DNA of 64,000 nt from Peribacillus simplex (GCF_001542915.1 NZ_LNNH01000012.1:543455-607454); one strand, 5' to 3'; shown: positions 8,288-18,338, numbered from the stretch's first letter. Numbers and translations are program-made. Notes: generated by a model from the sequence alone, not told the origin.

Positions 8288-9676
8288 TCATTTAATTTCT
8301 TCTCTGATTTGCCGCAATGAAGCATGACTTCCTGAAGCAGGCTGACCACCTTCAAGCATGGGATCACTTGCTTCATTCAGGGAGAGTGCCTTTGTCTCTG
8401 GTGCCCAGGCTATGGATGCGATCAAACCGACTAGCAAGATGACCGCCATGCCGACCATTGAAGAGCTTAAACCAAAGGAATTGAGACTTAATGGCAGAAG
8501 GAAAGTTCCAATTGCAGATCCAATCCTGCTGATTGCCGTGACCATGCCAATTCCCGTTCCACGAATCTCCGTTGGGAATAGTTCTGCAGGGTAAACTAAC
8601 GTTAGGTTGGAAGCAGCCGACATGAAAAAAGTGAAAATCAGGAAGAATGTCAACATGAAATATTGTGAGCCATTATGCAGGAGACTGAGGGAAAATAAAG
8701 AAACTGTGAGTATCGCAAAGGCACCTATTGTAAAACCTCTGCGGGAAAATTTTGCAAGGAACCAAAGGCCGACGATCGCACCGACCAGCAAGAAAATGTT
8801 TAGCATCGTATCGGCAAAAAAGTTTTGTTCAAAACCCATTGTATGCAAAATGGACGGAAGGAAGGTGTAGATGGCGAAATACGGAATGACGAGAGTCAAT
8901 TTGAATATCCCGCCAAAAGCGGTACGCTTGCGCAGCTTTTGGCTGAAAAGGCCACGGAATCCTAAATCGGATGGGTTTACTGCATGCGCCGACGTTTCGC
9001 CCATTTCCACGTTCTGTCCTAAATGCTTCTTCACGATAAGCCGCGCTTCTTCGGCACGTCCCTTGCTCACGAGCCACCTTGGAGATTCTGGCGTTCCAAT
9101 CCGCAAGAATAAAACCACTACAGCAGGAATGGCTGCACTGACTAGCATCCAGCGCCATGATCCTGGCCCAGCTTGTCCTAAATAATATCCGACAAAGTTA
9201 GATGCTACATAACCAAGCGTCCAAACGACGTTTAAAGATGCGAGGAGCGGGGCCCTATATTTTTTCGGGGAAAATTCTGCAAGTAATGTTGTCCCGACTG
9301 CATAATCTCCTCCAAGCCCAAAACCTATCAGCAACCGCAAAACAAACAGCTCTGCCGGTCCATTAACGAAAAATTGAAGAATCGTCACAACGGTAATCAG
9401 CAAAAAATTGACAAGGAAGATTTTCTGCCTGCCTATACGATCAGATAGTTTTCCAAGGACCAATGCACCTGCAAAAAGCCCGATTAATGCCGAGCTGCCA
9501 ATCAAACCGCTCCACATGGCATTCAGCTCTAATTGCGGTCCGAGCAATGTCAGAGCCATCGCGATGATTCCTAAGGAATAGCCGTCACAGAAGCTGGACC
9601 CGAAAGTAAGTCCTGCAATTCTAAAGTGGAACTTTTTAAATGGTGCATCATCAATTGTAAATGTTCGCTCGCTCAA
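8288..9676 (-). CDS. MFS transporter, metabolite:H+ symporter type
   Basis: 462 residues from a TTG at 9676 that has GGGGGG eight bases upstream; an ATG at 9715 would add 13 residues but has no ribosome binding site. Twelve membrane segments are visible. The start TIDDAPFKKFHFRIA, the loop GKLSDRIGRQKIF and the central RWLVSKGRAEEA resemble the aromatic-acid/organic-cation branch (BenK/NiaP-like). It is first in the unit with the MIO-less lyase and the SoxA-like oxidase, 51 bp ahead of the lyase, so it probably imports their substrate; a zwitterionic or cationic imidazole compound would fit. Confidence 0.85.
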   Translation of the reverse strand: MSERTFTIDDAPFKKFHFRIAGLTFGSSFCDGYSLGIIAMALTLLGPQLELNAMWSGLIGSSALIGLFAGALVLGKLSDRIGRQKIFLVNFLLITVVTILQFFVNGPAELFVLRLLIGFGLGGDYAVGTTLLAEFSPKKYRAPLLASLNVVWTLGYVASNFVGYYLGQAGPGSWRWMLVSAAIPAVVVLFLRIGTPESPRWLVSKGRAEEARLIVKKHLGQNVEMGETSAHAVNPSDLGFRGLFSQKLRKRTAFGGIFKLTLVIPYFAIYTFLPSILHTMGFEQNFFADTMLNIFLLVGAIVGLWFLAKFSRRGFTIGAFAILTVSLFSLSLLHNGSQYFMLTFFLIFTFFMSAASNLTLVYPAELFPTEIRGTGIGMVTAISRIGSAIGTFLLPLSLNSFGLSSSMVGMAVILLVGLIASIAWAPETKALSLNEASDPMLEGGQPASGSHASLRQIREEIK

Positions 9677-9719
9677 AATAAACGCCCCCCAATTATTATA
9701 ATTTTCAGATTTCATCCAT

Positions 9720-9833
9720 TAATTTTTTTGATAAGCCCACTTCAGGTCCCACCGTTGCCTTGCCGACCATCGAAGCGATATCTTCCAAAAAAAGAGCAAT
9801 CGCTGTGACGATTGCTCCAGCCAAGCTGTAGGT
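9720..9833 (-). other. Open frame that looks like a gene remnant, between the two MFS genes
   Basis: The minus frame from about 9833 to 9705 has no stop for over 40 codons and reads sensibly (for example MVGKATVGPEVGLSKKLM), ending in TGA inside the following MFS gene's alternative start. It has no ribosome binding site and runs through the terminator hairpin. It may be the tail of a lost gene or chance. Confidence 0.2.
9787..9817 (-). terminator. Terminator after hutU-hutI-MFS
   Basis: On the minus strand GAGCAATCG (9817-9809) pairs perfectly with CGATTGCTC (9802-9794) around a 6-base loop and is followed by seven T. It separates the hutUI unit from the lyase unit. Confidence 0.88.
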
Positions 9834-9843
9834 TCTTATTGAG

Positions 9844-11175
9844 CTATGCTTTCGAATCGGCCATTTCATTGGTGACCTGCGGGAAAGTCCCTTGCTTGCC
9901 CGGCTTCACGAAAACCATGGCGATCATGCCGATCGTGACGGCGATGGATGCCGCGATGAACATCGCATTATATCCATGAATGGCGACAAGACTTCCTGTC
10001 AGGGTCGGTGCAATGATCGTGGCGAGATTGGCGATGAAATGCGTTACCCCGCCGAATGTTCCTGCTTTTGTCGGTTCCGTGTCCAGGACGACAATCCAAT
10101 AGATCGAATTGGGTAAATAATTGAACGCATTGCCGAGACACATCAAGGCAAGAACGGCGGCTGCACTCTCGACGGTTGGAATCAACAAGAAACAAACAGC
10201 TGTACAAAATAGGGACACCACCGTGAACCAAGATCTTGCTATCCGTAAATTCCCTGTTTTCACCCGCAGCAGATCCGAGATTTTACCGCCTAACAGTCCC
10301 GTAATGATAGCACCTATCCAAGGGATCATCCCGATATAGGAAAGCGATGAAAGCGAATAATTGAATTCGTCCTGCAGGTATTTCGGCGTCCAGGTCAATA
10401 AAAGGATATTGACATATAAAAAAGCGAAATATCCAATGGCATTCATAACCAAGGTAGGGTTCTTGAAGAAATGGTACCATGGTATAGGCATTTGCTGATC
10501 CAATGTCGTTTCTCCTTTAATCAATTGGTCGGCACTTCGAATGCCTTCCAGCTCGGCTTTAGTAACTCTTGGATGTTCTTCAGGTAAGTTAGTGAAGACT
10601 TTATTCCAGATAACGACCCAAATGATCCCTAATAGTCCAAGAATAACAAACGTCGCTTTCCAATTTGTATAGGTAAGCAAGCCAACGACAACAGGGGCAG
10701 TAACCAAAGCACCTATTGGGGTTCCAACCAATCCTAATGCCACGGCGAACCCCTTCTCTTTCGGGGAAACCCAATTGGCCATCGTCCTGTTCATGACGGA
10801 TAGTGTAGGGCCTTCAGCGAATCCGAATAAAACACGAAACACGGCAAATCCCGCTAAGGCTGAACCGCCGAATAATGCCGTCCCGATATGACCGGCGAAT
10901 ATGGTCCCGATTTCAAATATTGACCAGGCGGTCCCCGCGATGATCCACATGAATTTCGGTCCTTTTTTGTCTGCCAGTGCTCCACCCAACAATGCCCCGA
11001 ATATATATCCATATCCAAAGTACCCTAAGATCGCTCCCCAGCTAGCCGGATTTAAATGAAACTCATCGATGATTTCTGCCTGGGCATACGACAAGGCACC
11101 CCTATCAATGTAGTTGATGATCGTGATGACAATGATCATGAAAATGATAAAATAACGATAATTATTTTTCAACAT
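9844..11175 (-). CDS. MFS transporter, anion:cation symporter (ACS) type
   Basis: 443 residues from the ATG at 11175, which follows AGGGGGA; an earlier in-frame ATG at 11220 has no such site. Twelve hydrophobic segments are visible. The start IIVITIINYIDRGALSYA, the motif LLGGALADKKGPKFM and the stretch RVLFGFAEGPTLSVMNRTMANW are typical of the ACS family (hexuronate, glucarate and similar acids). It is the last gene of the hutU-hutI unit, so it may carry urocanate or another imidazole acid; this is a context inference. It differs from the other MFS protein of the region in subfamily. Confidence 0.85.
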   Translation of the reverse strand: MLKNNYRYFIIFMIIVITIINYIDRGALSYAQAEIIDEFHLNPASWGAILGYFGYGYIFGALLGGALADKKGPKFMWIIAGTAWSIFEIGTIFAGHIGTALFGGSALAGFAVFRVLFGFAEGPTLSVMNRTMANWVSPKEKGFAVALGLVGTPIGALVTAPVVVGLLTYTNWKATFVILGLLGIIWVVIWNKVFTNLPEEHPRVTKAELEGIRSADQLIKGETTLDQQMPIPWYHFFKNPTLVMNAIGYFAFLYVNILLLTWTPKYLQDEFNYSLSSLSYIGMIPWIGAIITGLLGGKISDLLRVKTGNLRIARSWFTVVSLFCTAVCFLLIPTVESAAAVLALMCLGNAFNYLPNSIYWIVVLDTEPTKAGTFGGVTHFIANLATIIAPTLTGSLVAIHGYNAMFIAASIAVTIGMIAMVFVKPGKQGTFPQVTNEMADSKA

Positions 11176-11238
11176 ATAGTTCCCCCTTGTTGCATTGAAA
11201 AGGATGATAGTTTGGATCATGGATAGGAATTGGTTTGC

Positions 11239-11282
11239 CTCCAGGCATACTCCCTCCGCGCAGGAGCTGGAGCCGCCTGGAG
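11239..11282. repeat. GC-rich hairpin between hutI and the MFS gene
   Basis: CTCCAGGC (11239-11246) and GCCTGGAG (11275-11282) form perfect arms around a GC-rich interior unlike the AT-rich spacers nearby. There is no T-run, so a terminator is unlikely. It may be a copy of a dispersed intergenic element. Confidence 0.4.
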
Positions 11283-11324
11283 CAACAAAAAATCACGTGC
11301 GTGCGAAGTGCCCAAATCCTGCCA

Positions 11325-12584
11325 TCATTTCACGACTTGCACTCCGTTTTTCCATACAGACTTAACATGGTTGACCCCGAATAAATATTGCAATTCCTGA
11401 TAGTTTTCAACATTCCATAAAACGACATCCGCTTGTTTTCCGACCTCAAGTGAGCCGACCTTGTTTTGCCTGTTGATGGCACACGCGGCATTGTATGTTG
11501 CCGCCGTCAGGGCTTCGGCAGGGGTAAGACGCATCGAAATGCATGCCAGGTTCATGACGAGCGGCATGGAAGTCGTCGGGGAGGAACCTGGATTGCAATC
11601 GGTGGAAATGGCAACGGCCACACCTTCATCGACCATCCTCCTGCCAGGTGCCGCTTCTTCCCGTAAGTACAAAGCGGTGGCCGGAAGCAAGCAGGCAATC
11701 GTTCCTGACTTTGCCATTGCCTTTATCCCCTCTTGTGAAACCTTCAATAGATGCTCGGCTGAAATCGCCCCTACCTTGGCCGCTAATTCAGCTCCGCCAT
11801 ATGGCTCAATTTCATCGGCATGAATTTTAGGAATCAATCCATACCTTTTTCCAGCCGTTAAAATCCGCTCCGATTGCTCAGGAGTATAGACACCCTTTTC
11901 ACAAAATACATCATTGAATTCAGCTAGCTTTTCTTCAGACACGATTGGAAGCATATCATTAATCAAATGATCGACAAATTCGTCTTCACGACCTTTATAA
12001 TCGTTGGGTACCGCATGTGCTCCCATAAAAGTGGGAACGAGATCGATGGGATGTTCTTCCTGCAGCTTCTTCATCACCCTCAGCTGTTTCAATTCCGTTT
12101 CCACATTCATTCCATAGCCGCTTTTACCCTCTACTGTCGTTACACCATGAGCGAGAAACGAATCAAGGCGGCGTGCGGTTTGCTCCATCAATTCTTGTTC
12201 GCTTGCTTCACGGGTCATGCGGGTGGTGGCATGAATGCCGCCTCCAGAGTTCATGATGTCCATATATGTTGCACCTTCGAGACGCATCTCGAATTCACGC
12301 TCCCGGCTCCCGCCGTATACGACGTGTGTATGCGGGTCAACCAGTCCTGGGGTCACCAAATGGCCAGCGGCATCGAATACTTCAGCTTCATGAATCCTAT
12401 CTGCATAGCGTTCTTCCAATTCTTTGGTAGTTCCGACCGCTTGAATCAGGCCAGCTTCCATCCAGATGCTTCCGTCTTCAATCAACCCCAGCTCAGACAT
12501 TGCTTCCTTGGAACGAGGAGCCCCGCCATGCTGTGCAAGTGTAGCGAGTTGTGCGGCATGCTTTATCCAAATCGGTTTTGTCAT
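11325..12584 (-). CDS. hutI: Imidazolonepropionase HutI
   Basis: 419 residues, normal for HutI. It has the amidohydrolase metal motif [22 protein letters not shown], the second-metal-ligand region [18 protein letters not shown] and the late [14 protein letters not shown]. It hydrolyses 4-imidazolone-5-propionate to N-formimino-glutamate in the histidine pathway. Its ATG overlaps the hutU stop by four bases, so the two are translationally coupled. The next step (HutG) is not encoded in this window. Confidence 0.96.
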   Translation of the reverse strand: MTKPIWIKHAAQLATLAQHGGAPRSKEAMSELGLIEDGSIWMEAGLIQAVGTTKELEERYADRIHEAEVFDAAGHLVTPGLVDPHTHVVYGGSREREFEMRLEGATYMDIMNSGGGIHATTRMTREASEQELMEQTARRLDSFLAHGVTTVEGKSGYGMNVETELKQLRVMKKLQEEHPIDLVPTFMGAHAVPNDYKGREDEFVDHLINDMLPIVSEEKLAEFNDVFCEKGVYTPEQSERILTAGKRYGLIPKIHADEIEPYGGAELAAKVGAISAEHLLKVSQEGIKAMAKSGTIACLLPATALYLREEAAPGRRMVDEGVAVAISTDCNPGSSPTTSMPLVMNLACISMRLTPAEALTAATYNAACAINRQNKVGSLEVGKQADVVLWNVENYQELQYLFGVNHVKSVWKNGVQVVK

Positions 12585-14257
12585 GACTCATCATTTCCTT
12601 TGTTAAGCATTGGGATATGAATCCCTTTTTCACGTGCCGTTTTCTCTGCCAGCTCATAGCCTGCATCCACATGTCGAACTACACCCATCCCCGGGTCGGT
12701 CGTCAAGACACGTTCAATTCTCGCCCCTGCTTCTTTCGTGCCGTCAGCGACAATGACGACTCCAGCATGCATGGAGTACCCCATTCCCACTCCGCCGCCA
12801 TGATGTACGGACACCCAAGTGGCTCCACCCACGGCATTGACCATTGCATTCAAGATCGGCCAGTCAGCCACTACATCCGAACCATCCTTCATCGCTTCCG
12901 TTTCACGATTCGGTGAAGCGACAGACCCTGAATCCAAATGATCTCGCCCAATTACGATCGGCGCCTTCAATTCACCGCTTGCGACCATATCATTGAGGAT
13001 TTTCCCGAAGCGGGCACGCTCGCCATAACCAAGCCAGCAAATGCGCGATGGCAAACCTTGAAATTGGATTTTTTCTTGAGCCATTTTAATCCAGTTACAT
13101 AAATGTTCATTATCGGCAAATTCGCGGAGAATCGCTTGATCTGTTTTATAAATGTCTTCAGGATCACCCGATAACGCCACCCAGCGAAACGGACCTTTTC
13201 CTTCACAAAATTGCGGCCGGATATAGGCTGGAACGAAACCAGGGAAGTCAAAGGCATTCTCCACCCCTTCATCTTTCGCAACTTGACGGATATTGTTGCC
13301 ATAATCGAACGTAATGGCCCCTTTTTCCATCATCTCTAGCATCGCACTTACATGTTTGGCCATGGAAGCTTTTGAGAGTTTAATATATTCATCTGGATCT
13401 GCACTTCGTAATTCTGCAGCCTCCACCATATTCATGCCTGAAGGCGTGTATCCATTTAGCGGATCATGGGCGGAAGTTTGATCCGTCAGGACATCCGGAA
13501 TGAAGTTCCGGGCGATCATTTCAGGAAGAAGATCGGAAGCATTCCCAATCAAACCAATCGATAATGCTTTCCCTGCATGCTTGGCTTCCGTCGCTAAACG
13601 AATGGCTTCATCCAATGAATCCGTTTTCACATCGGTATAACGAGTTTCGATCCTTCTGTCGATCCTTGTCTCATCCACATCGATTCCAATACAGACTCCG
13701 CCGTTCATCGTAACGGCTAGCGGCTGTGCCCCACCCATACCGCCTAAACCTGCCGTTAACGTAATCGTGCCTTTTAATGAAGAATTGAAATGTTGTTTGG
13801 CAAGCTCGGCAAATGTTTCATATGTACCTTGCACAATTCCTTGTGACCCGATATATATCCAGCTGCCTGCCGTCATTTGTCCATACATCATCAAGCCTTT
13901 TTTATCGAGCTCATGGAATGTTTCCCAATTTGCATAAGCAGGAACGATGTTCGAATTGGCAAGCAGGACGCGCGGCGCATCGGTATGGGTTTTAAAAATC
14001 GCCACCGGTTTACCCGATTGGACCAATAAAGTCTCATCATCTTCAAGCTCTTTCAGTGATTTGACGATTGCATCAAAGCATTCCCAGTTACGAGCTGCTT
14101 TCCCAATCCCGCCATAAACCACGAGATCCTCGGGCCGTTCGGCTACTTCAGGATCCAGATTATTCATCAACATCCTCAGCACTGCCTCTTGCTGCCATCC
14201 TTTTGTATGCAAATCTGTCCCTCTATAACGGATAACCTTATTTGTCGTAGTGTTCAT
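12581..14257 (-). CDS. hutU: Urocanate hydratase HutU
   Basis: 558 residues, normal for urocanase. The NAD-binding segment [16 protein letters not shown], the core [15 protein letters not shown], the very conserved [20 protein letters not shown] and [15 protein letters not shown] are all present. It hydrates urocanate to imidazolonepropionate. The ATG follows AAGGAGG. Nothing sets it apart from canonical urocanases, so urocanate itself is the expected product of the upstream step. That favours hercynine over ergothioneine as substrate for the linked lyase, because thiourocanate is thought to need a different hydratase. Confidence 0.96.
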   Translation of the reverse strand: MNTTTNKVIRYRGTDLHTKGWQQEAVLRMLMNNLDPEVAERPEDLVVYGGIGKAARNWECFDAIVKSLKELEDDETLLVQSGKPVAIFKTHTDAPRVLLANSNIVPAYANWETFHELDKKGLMMYGQMTAGSWIYIGSQGIVQGTYETFAELAKQHFNSSLKGTITLTAGLGGMGGAQPLAVTMNGGVCIGIDVDETRIDRRIETRYTDVKTDSLDEAIRLATEAKHAGKALSIGLIGNASDLLPEMIARNFIPDVLTDQTSAHDPLNGYTPSGMNMVEAAELRSADPDEYIKLSKASMAKHVSAMLEMMEKGAITFDYGNNIRQVAKDEGVENAFDFPGFVPAYIRPQFCEGKGPFRWVALSGDPEDIYKTDQAILREFADNEHLCNWIKMAQEKIQFQGLPSRICWLGYGERARFGKILNDMVASGELKAPIVIGRDHLDSGSVASPNRETEAMKDGSDVVADWPILNAMVNAVGGATWVSVHHGGGVGMGYSMHAGVVIVADGTKEAGARIERVLTTDPGMGVVRHVDAGYELAEKTAREKGIHIPMLNKGNDES

Positions 14258-14409
14258 AGTATTGCCTCCTTGTTTCGGTATATTTTCATTGTATAGGAAA
14301 AATTCAGAAAATTACTTATAATATAATGATTATTTTATAAATAGTTTCATATTTTTACAGTTAAAATTATAATATTATGAATGATTCCAATCTGTTTAAT
14401 ATTTTCTAC

Positions 14410-14441
14410 AAAAAAATACGGTTCAGCAGCGACTGAACCGT
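14410..14441 (-). terminator. Terminator of the AraC-type regulator gene
   Basis: ACGGTTCAG (14418-14426) pairs with CTGAACCGT (14433-14441) around six bases; on the minus strand it is followed by a T-run. It lies 34 bp past the regulator stop and upstream of the hutU promoter region. Confidence 0.85.
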
Positions 14442-14474
14442 TGAAAAAATATCGTTTTCAATAGGTTTTGACCT

Positions 14475-15956
14475 TTACATAGAACCCTTTAATCCCCACC
14501 GATAAGCTGAAGGGGTGCTAGCCTCAAACAATTTGAATTTGGCATTGAAGTAGGTTTGGTGGGAATAGCCCGCCAATTGTGCGATTTCCTCCAATGATAA
14601 ATCCGTTTCCTTTAAGAGACGTTTTGCCTCCCTTATCCGCACTTGATGAAGCGTACTGCGGAATGACGTGCCGGACTCAGCTGCAAAACGACGGCTGAGG
14701 GTGCTTTTATTAATACGCAATATGTCTGCACAGGCCGTTAAATTCCACTGGGGATCCCAATAATTGGACTCAATCAGTTCCCTTGCTTTTTCGCTTAGTG
14801 TGTTCGCTCCTTCTTGTACTTGTTCATGATCCTGCTGAAGCAAATGGGTGGTGAACGAGTGCAAGGCTTTTACGATTTGATGAATGACCGGTTTATGTAC
14901 GATTTGCTGGAAGACGTCATAATAAATCGCTTCTAGAGAGGCGGTTTGCAGGTTATATGATTTCATGTGCCTGCGAATTTGCGCCAGTACGCTTGTTAGG
15001 CGAATGCGAACGATTTCCGGGTCGGGATATGGCCGTTGGAAAGTGAGGAATTCGCGTTCGGTCCATTCCTTGATCGCTTTCGCATCCCGCCTTTCGAGCA
15101 TTTCTATCCACAGTCTTTGTTCAAGAGGAGTAAGGAATGGATCCATCTCCTTCGGGGACATTCGTTGACTTTCAGCCAAGATGATATCATATCCATCAAA
15201 AAAGATTTGTCTCGTCAATTCACGCGTTTGCTGATAGATCTTTTTTAAAGAATCGGCGGGCGTTGCCGCTTTGATGATGATGGCAAGCGGCTCGTCCATT
15301 TTTTCTTTCCATTGAGCGAGGAATGCTTGGTATTCTTCCTTGAACACCTCATCCCCCTCCGATTCCTGGACGCATAAAATGAAATCCGATAAAGCGAAGA
15401 TCTGGTTTTTTCCGATAAAGGAATACCGCTGAAGATCATCATAAACGAGAGGAAGCGTTTTATTATCCGGCGTCAAAAATGCGGCCATCGTAATTCGATG
15501 ATCATGCCTCCGCTCTGTCAGGAAGAAATCCGGATAATTGATATCCAATGATTGCTCTTCGCCCAATGTGTTCCTCGCGTGAATGCCTTGTCCATTTCTT
15601 AATTGATAACGCAATTGTTGAATATGCTTCACCAAATCCGCTGAAGAAAAGGGACGGAATAGAACATCTTCTGCACGAAACTGCAAGGCCCGATAAGCCG
15701 TTTGAAATATTCTCTCCGATGAAATGCCTAACCATCGAATTCCCCTTCGTTTTAATGAAACGCCCATCGCTTCACTATCATTTGTCCACATATCCATATC
15801 CAAAATAACGAATTCCGGCTGCTGGTTGCGCATGTCTTTTTCGAATTCTTCAATCGTTTCCCAGAGGACCAATCGGATCCCGGTTAGGTGGGACTCCACG
15901 ATCCACCGAATTCCTTGGGCCTCTATCTCATCCTTTGCCACCAAATGGATTTCCAC
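14475..15956 (-). CDS. AraC-family regulator with receiver-like N-terminal domain
   Basis: 493 residues. The first 115 or so resemble a response-regulator receiver: acidic pair near D9/E10, VILDMDMW with D53 or D55 as possible phospho-acceptor, and LFRPFSS where a receiver would have Lys-Pro-Phe. The Lys is replaced by Arg, so phosphorylation is doubtful. A long middle segment without a recognised motif leads to a C-terminal AraC DNA-binding domain (about 390-490) with two helix-turn-helices, including LSLEEIAQLAGYSHQTYFNAKFK. No sensor kinase is adjacent. It is transcribed toward hutU and is the only regulator in the region, so it probably controls the hut-like genes. Confidence 0.85.
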   Translation of the reverse strand: MEIHLVAKDEIEAQGIRWIVESHLTGIRLVLWETIEEFEKDMRNQQPEFVILDMDMWTNDSEAMGVSLKRRGIRWLGISSERIFQTAYRALQFRAEDVLFRPFSSADLVKHIQQLRYQLRNGQGIHARNTLGEEQSLDINYPDFFLTERRHDHRITMAAFLTPDNKTLPLVYDDLQRYSFIGKNQIFALSDFILCVQESEGDEVFKEEYQAFLAQWKEKMDEPLAIIIKAATPADSLKKIYQQTRELTRQIFFDGYDIILAESQRMSPKEMDPFLTPLEQRLWIEMLERRDAKAIKEWTEREFLTFQRPYPDPEIVRIRLTSVLAQIRRHMKSYNLQTASLEAIYYDVFQQIVHKPVIHQIVKALHSFTTHLLQQDHEQVQEGANTLSEKARELIESNYWDPQWNLTACADILRINKSTLSRRFAAESGTSFRSTLHQVRIREAKRLLKETDLSLEEIAQLAGYSHQTYFNAKFKLFEASTPSAYRWGLKGSM

Positions 15957-16295
15957 CTAATCACCTCATTTCCAAGAAGCATTCATCAATAGAATATAAG
16001 CACTGCCCTTTCCTCCATTCTATTCGAAAGCGAATGCTTTGAACAAGTCATCACGGCAAATTCCTCACTCCTAAACTATCCTGGTTTTATTTACGATATA
16101 ACTAGATGAAAAGATTAATGGATACGCCAGTGAAAAAAAATCCAGCGTCCAATCATTTCACTATTTTTCTAGGCTTTTTAGTGATAAAGGTTATGATAGA
16201 GTAACGCGGACTTCCTCCTACATGATCAACAAACCTGAATCAGTTATATATGAACTATGAATACATTAGAATTAAATACTAAAAAGAGGAGCTAC
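15957..16295. other. Divergent intergenic region
   Basis: About 340 bp between the AraC-type regulator and the FAD oxidoreductase. It should hold both promoters. I see no convincing gene, terminator or long dyad. Confidence 0.5.
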
Positions 16296-17738
16296 TTGAG
16301 CTTTATTATGAAACGATTTATCTTTGCCATCTTATATTCTATATTATTCGGTCTTTCCCTACACGCATTTCATTTCAAGCTAAACCACCCGATCGCCGAA
16401 GATATCAGCCGGCTGATGCCGGTTAAAATGAAGGCAATTAAAGCAGAAGATGATGAAGGGGCGCTCCAAAAGATCGTGTTGAAAGCAAGGAAGGACGATG
16501 ACCCAATATCCATTGCCGGTATGCAGCACAGCCAAGGGGGACAGACCTTATATCCGAATGGGATCCTGATCGATATGAAGAATTATGATGAAATCCTTGA
16601 TTTGAATGTATCGAGGAAGCGTATCACGGTCCAGAGCGGCGCAACTTGGGCCGATGTGCAAGAGTATATCAACCCTTACGGACTATCATTAAAGGTCAGC
16701 CAATCTCAGAATATATTCACAATCGGCGGTTCTTTGAGCGTCAATGTCCACGGCCGCGATATCCGGCATCATGCATTGATTGAAACTGTTGAGTCGTTTC
16801 GATTGCTTGATGCAAAAGGACAGATTCTCACCGTGAGCCGTGAAGAAAATCCGGAATTGTTTTCTGCGGTCATCGGCGGATATGGTTTGTTTGGCATCAT
16901 TCTGGATGTGACCCTTCATCTCACTGATGATGAGCTATATCAAATCAAAACAAAATCACTGCATTATGATGAATATACGTCGTATTTTAAACAAGAGGTT
17001 TTGCAAAAGAATGAGGTGAAAATGCATCTAGCTAGGATATCCGTCGCTCCTGGTTCCTATCTGGACGAAATGTATGTAACCGACTATTATATGGCGAAAA
17101 ATCAAACGAGGCTTGCGGACTACGATTTCCTGAAACGGGAAACGATCGTGGCCCTACCAAAATTCTTCCTCGGCTTATCGCGTTACAATGATTGGGGAAA
17201 AGAGCGGTTTTGGAACATTCAGGAGTCATACACCGCCAAGCTGGATGGGACCATGATTTCCAGGAATAATGCGATGCGGTCCGACTCGGCCTTCATGGAT
17301 TATAGCAATCCCTCCAAAACGGAAGTACTGCAGGAATACTTCGTGCCGGTAGATCAGTTTGCGGATTACATCGATGATTTAAGAAACGTTTTGTCCAATG
17401 AAAAAGATTTTAATTTATTAAATATTACCATTCGTTATGTTGAAAAAAACGATGATTCACTTATGTCGTATGCCAAAGACGATATGTTCGCCCTTGTCAT
17501 GCTCATCAACCAAGGAACTGATGACGAAAGTAAACGAAACACGGAAAGGGTCATCCGCAGCATGATCGATGTGGCGCTAGCCCATAGTGGCAGCTATTAT
17601 TTACCTTATTACGGGTATCCGACCAAAGCTCAATTATATGAAGCCTATCCTCATGCGGAGGAATTCTTTCACTTAAAAAAGAAATACGATCCAGATAATC
17701 GCTTTTTGAATCTTTTCTATAAGGAGTATCATCCATGA
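16296..17738 (+). CDS. Membrane-anchored FAD-linked oxidoreductase (PCMH-type)
   Basis: 480 residues from a TTG at 16296 with AGAGGAG upstream; the spacing of four bases is short, and an ATG at 16257 lacks a site, so the start is uncertain. A hydrophobic segment near the N-terminus (FIFAILYSILFGLSLHAF) suggests a membrane anchor. The FAD-binding PCMH domain follows, with ISIAGMQHSQGGQT, SGATWADVQEYI, NIFTIGGSLSVNVHG and GYGLFGIILDVTL. The C-terminal KYDPDNRFLNLF is typical of vanillyl-alcohol-oxidase-like proteins. The substrate is unknown. It overlaps a half-size MFS gene by four bases. Confidence 0.82.
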   Translation: MSFIMKRFIFAILYSILFGLSLHAFHFKLNHPIAEDISRLMPVKMKAIKAEDDEGALQKIVLKARKDDDPISIAGMQHSQGGQTLYPNGILIDMKNYDEILDLNVSRKRITVQSGATWADVQEYINPYGLSLKVSQSQNIFTIGGSLSVNVHGRDIRHHALIETVESFRLLDAKGQILTVSREENPELFSAVIGGYGLFGIILDVTLHLTDDELYQIKTKSLHYDEYTSYFKQEVLQKNEVKMHLARISVAPGSYLDEMYVTDYYMAKNQTRLADYDFLKRETIVALPKFFLGLSRYNDWGKERFWNIQESYTAKLDGTMISRNNAMRSDSAFMDYSNPSKTEVLQEYFVPVDQFADYIDDLRNVLSNEKDFNLLNITIRYVEKNDDSLMSYAKDDMFALVMLINQGTDDESKRNTERVIRSMIDVALAHSGSYYLPYYGYPTKAQLYEAYPHAEEFFHLKKKYDPDNRFLNLFYKEYHP

Positions 17739-18292
17739 ATTATAAACGATTTATTGTTTACCAAGGTACTGTAGGAATGGCTGCAAGCATGATATTCCCC
17801 TTTTATATATTGCTTATCAAAAATGTCGGGACAAGCTATTCCCAATTCGGCTGGGCATATGGAATATTTTCGCTGACTGCAGCACTATGTTACCCACTGA
17901 TAGGAAAAATCACGGACAAAGCAGGTGACAAAGCATTTCTCCTCATTTATTCATGGGGAATGGCCCTGATCCTCCTGGCCTTTCCTCTTGCCTATGAAAT
18001 ATGGCATGTGTATCTCTTGCAAATTATCATGGGCATTCTTGGAGCCGTTCAAAAAAACACGGAAAAAACTGTACTTGCACGATATGTTACGAAAGCGACG
18101 GCTGGCAAGGAAATCGGCAACTACCATGTCTGGACCTCCATTGGTGCGGCAGCGGCGGTAATCGCCACCGGATATTTAGTCGACTTCCTAACGATCGGCA
18201 GCATTTTTTACCTTGCTTCCCTCCTGTTTGCCTGGAGCGGATTTCTGATCATGAAAATGGGACAGGCACCCTCCCTATCCATTGAGGATTGA
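17735..18292 (+). CDS. Half-length MFS-like membrane protein (six helices)
   Basis: 185 residues with about six membrane segments, half the normal MFS length. The cytoplasmic loop PLIGKITDKAGDKAFLL between helices 2 and 3 matches the MFS motif A pattern. The ATG overlaps the FAD oxidoreductase stop, and a terminator-like hairpin follows about 50 bp later, so the short length looks like the present gene boundary. Either it works as a dimer or it is the surviving N-half of a larger transporter. Its coupling with an FAD oxidase suggests a joint task. Confidence 0.75.
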   Translation: MNYKRFIVYQGTVGMAASMIFPFYILLIKNVGTSYSQFGWAYGIFSLTAALCYPLIGKITDKAGDKAFLLIYSWGMALILLAFPLAYEIWHVYLLQIIMGILGAVQKNTEKTVLARYVTKATAGKEIGNYHVWTSIGAAAAVIATGYLVDFLTIGSIFYLASLLFAWSGFLIMKMGQAPSLSIED

Positions 18293-18338
18293 AAGGCAAG
18301 GAAATTTCCAGATCACTCGTACGGTGAATAACATAAAC

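Noticed and set aside
11967..12620. 217-codon open frame on the plus strand opposite hutI
   Set aside because: It lies fully antisense to a canonical imidazolonepropionase and has no ribosome binding site or family motif.
12581..14257. HutU as a thiourocanate hydratase
   Set aside because: All strongly conserved urocanase motifs and the usual length are present, so urocanate is the expected substrate.
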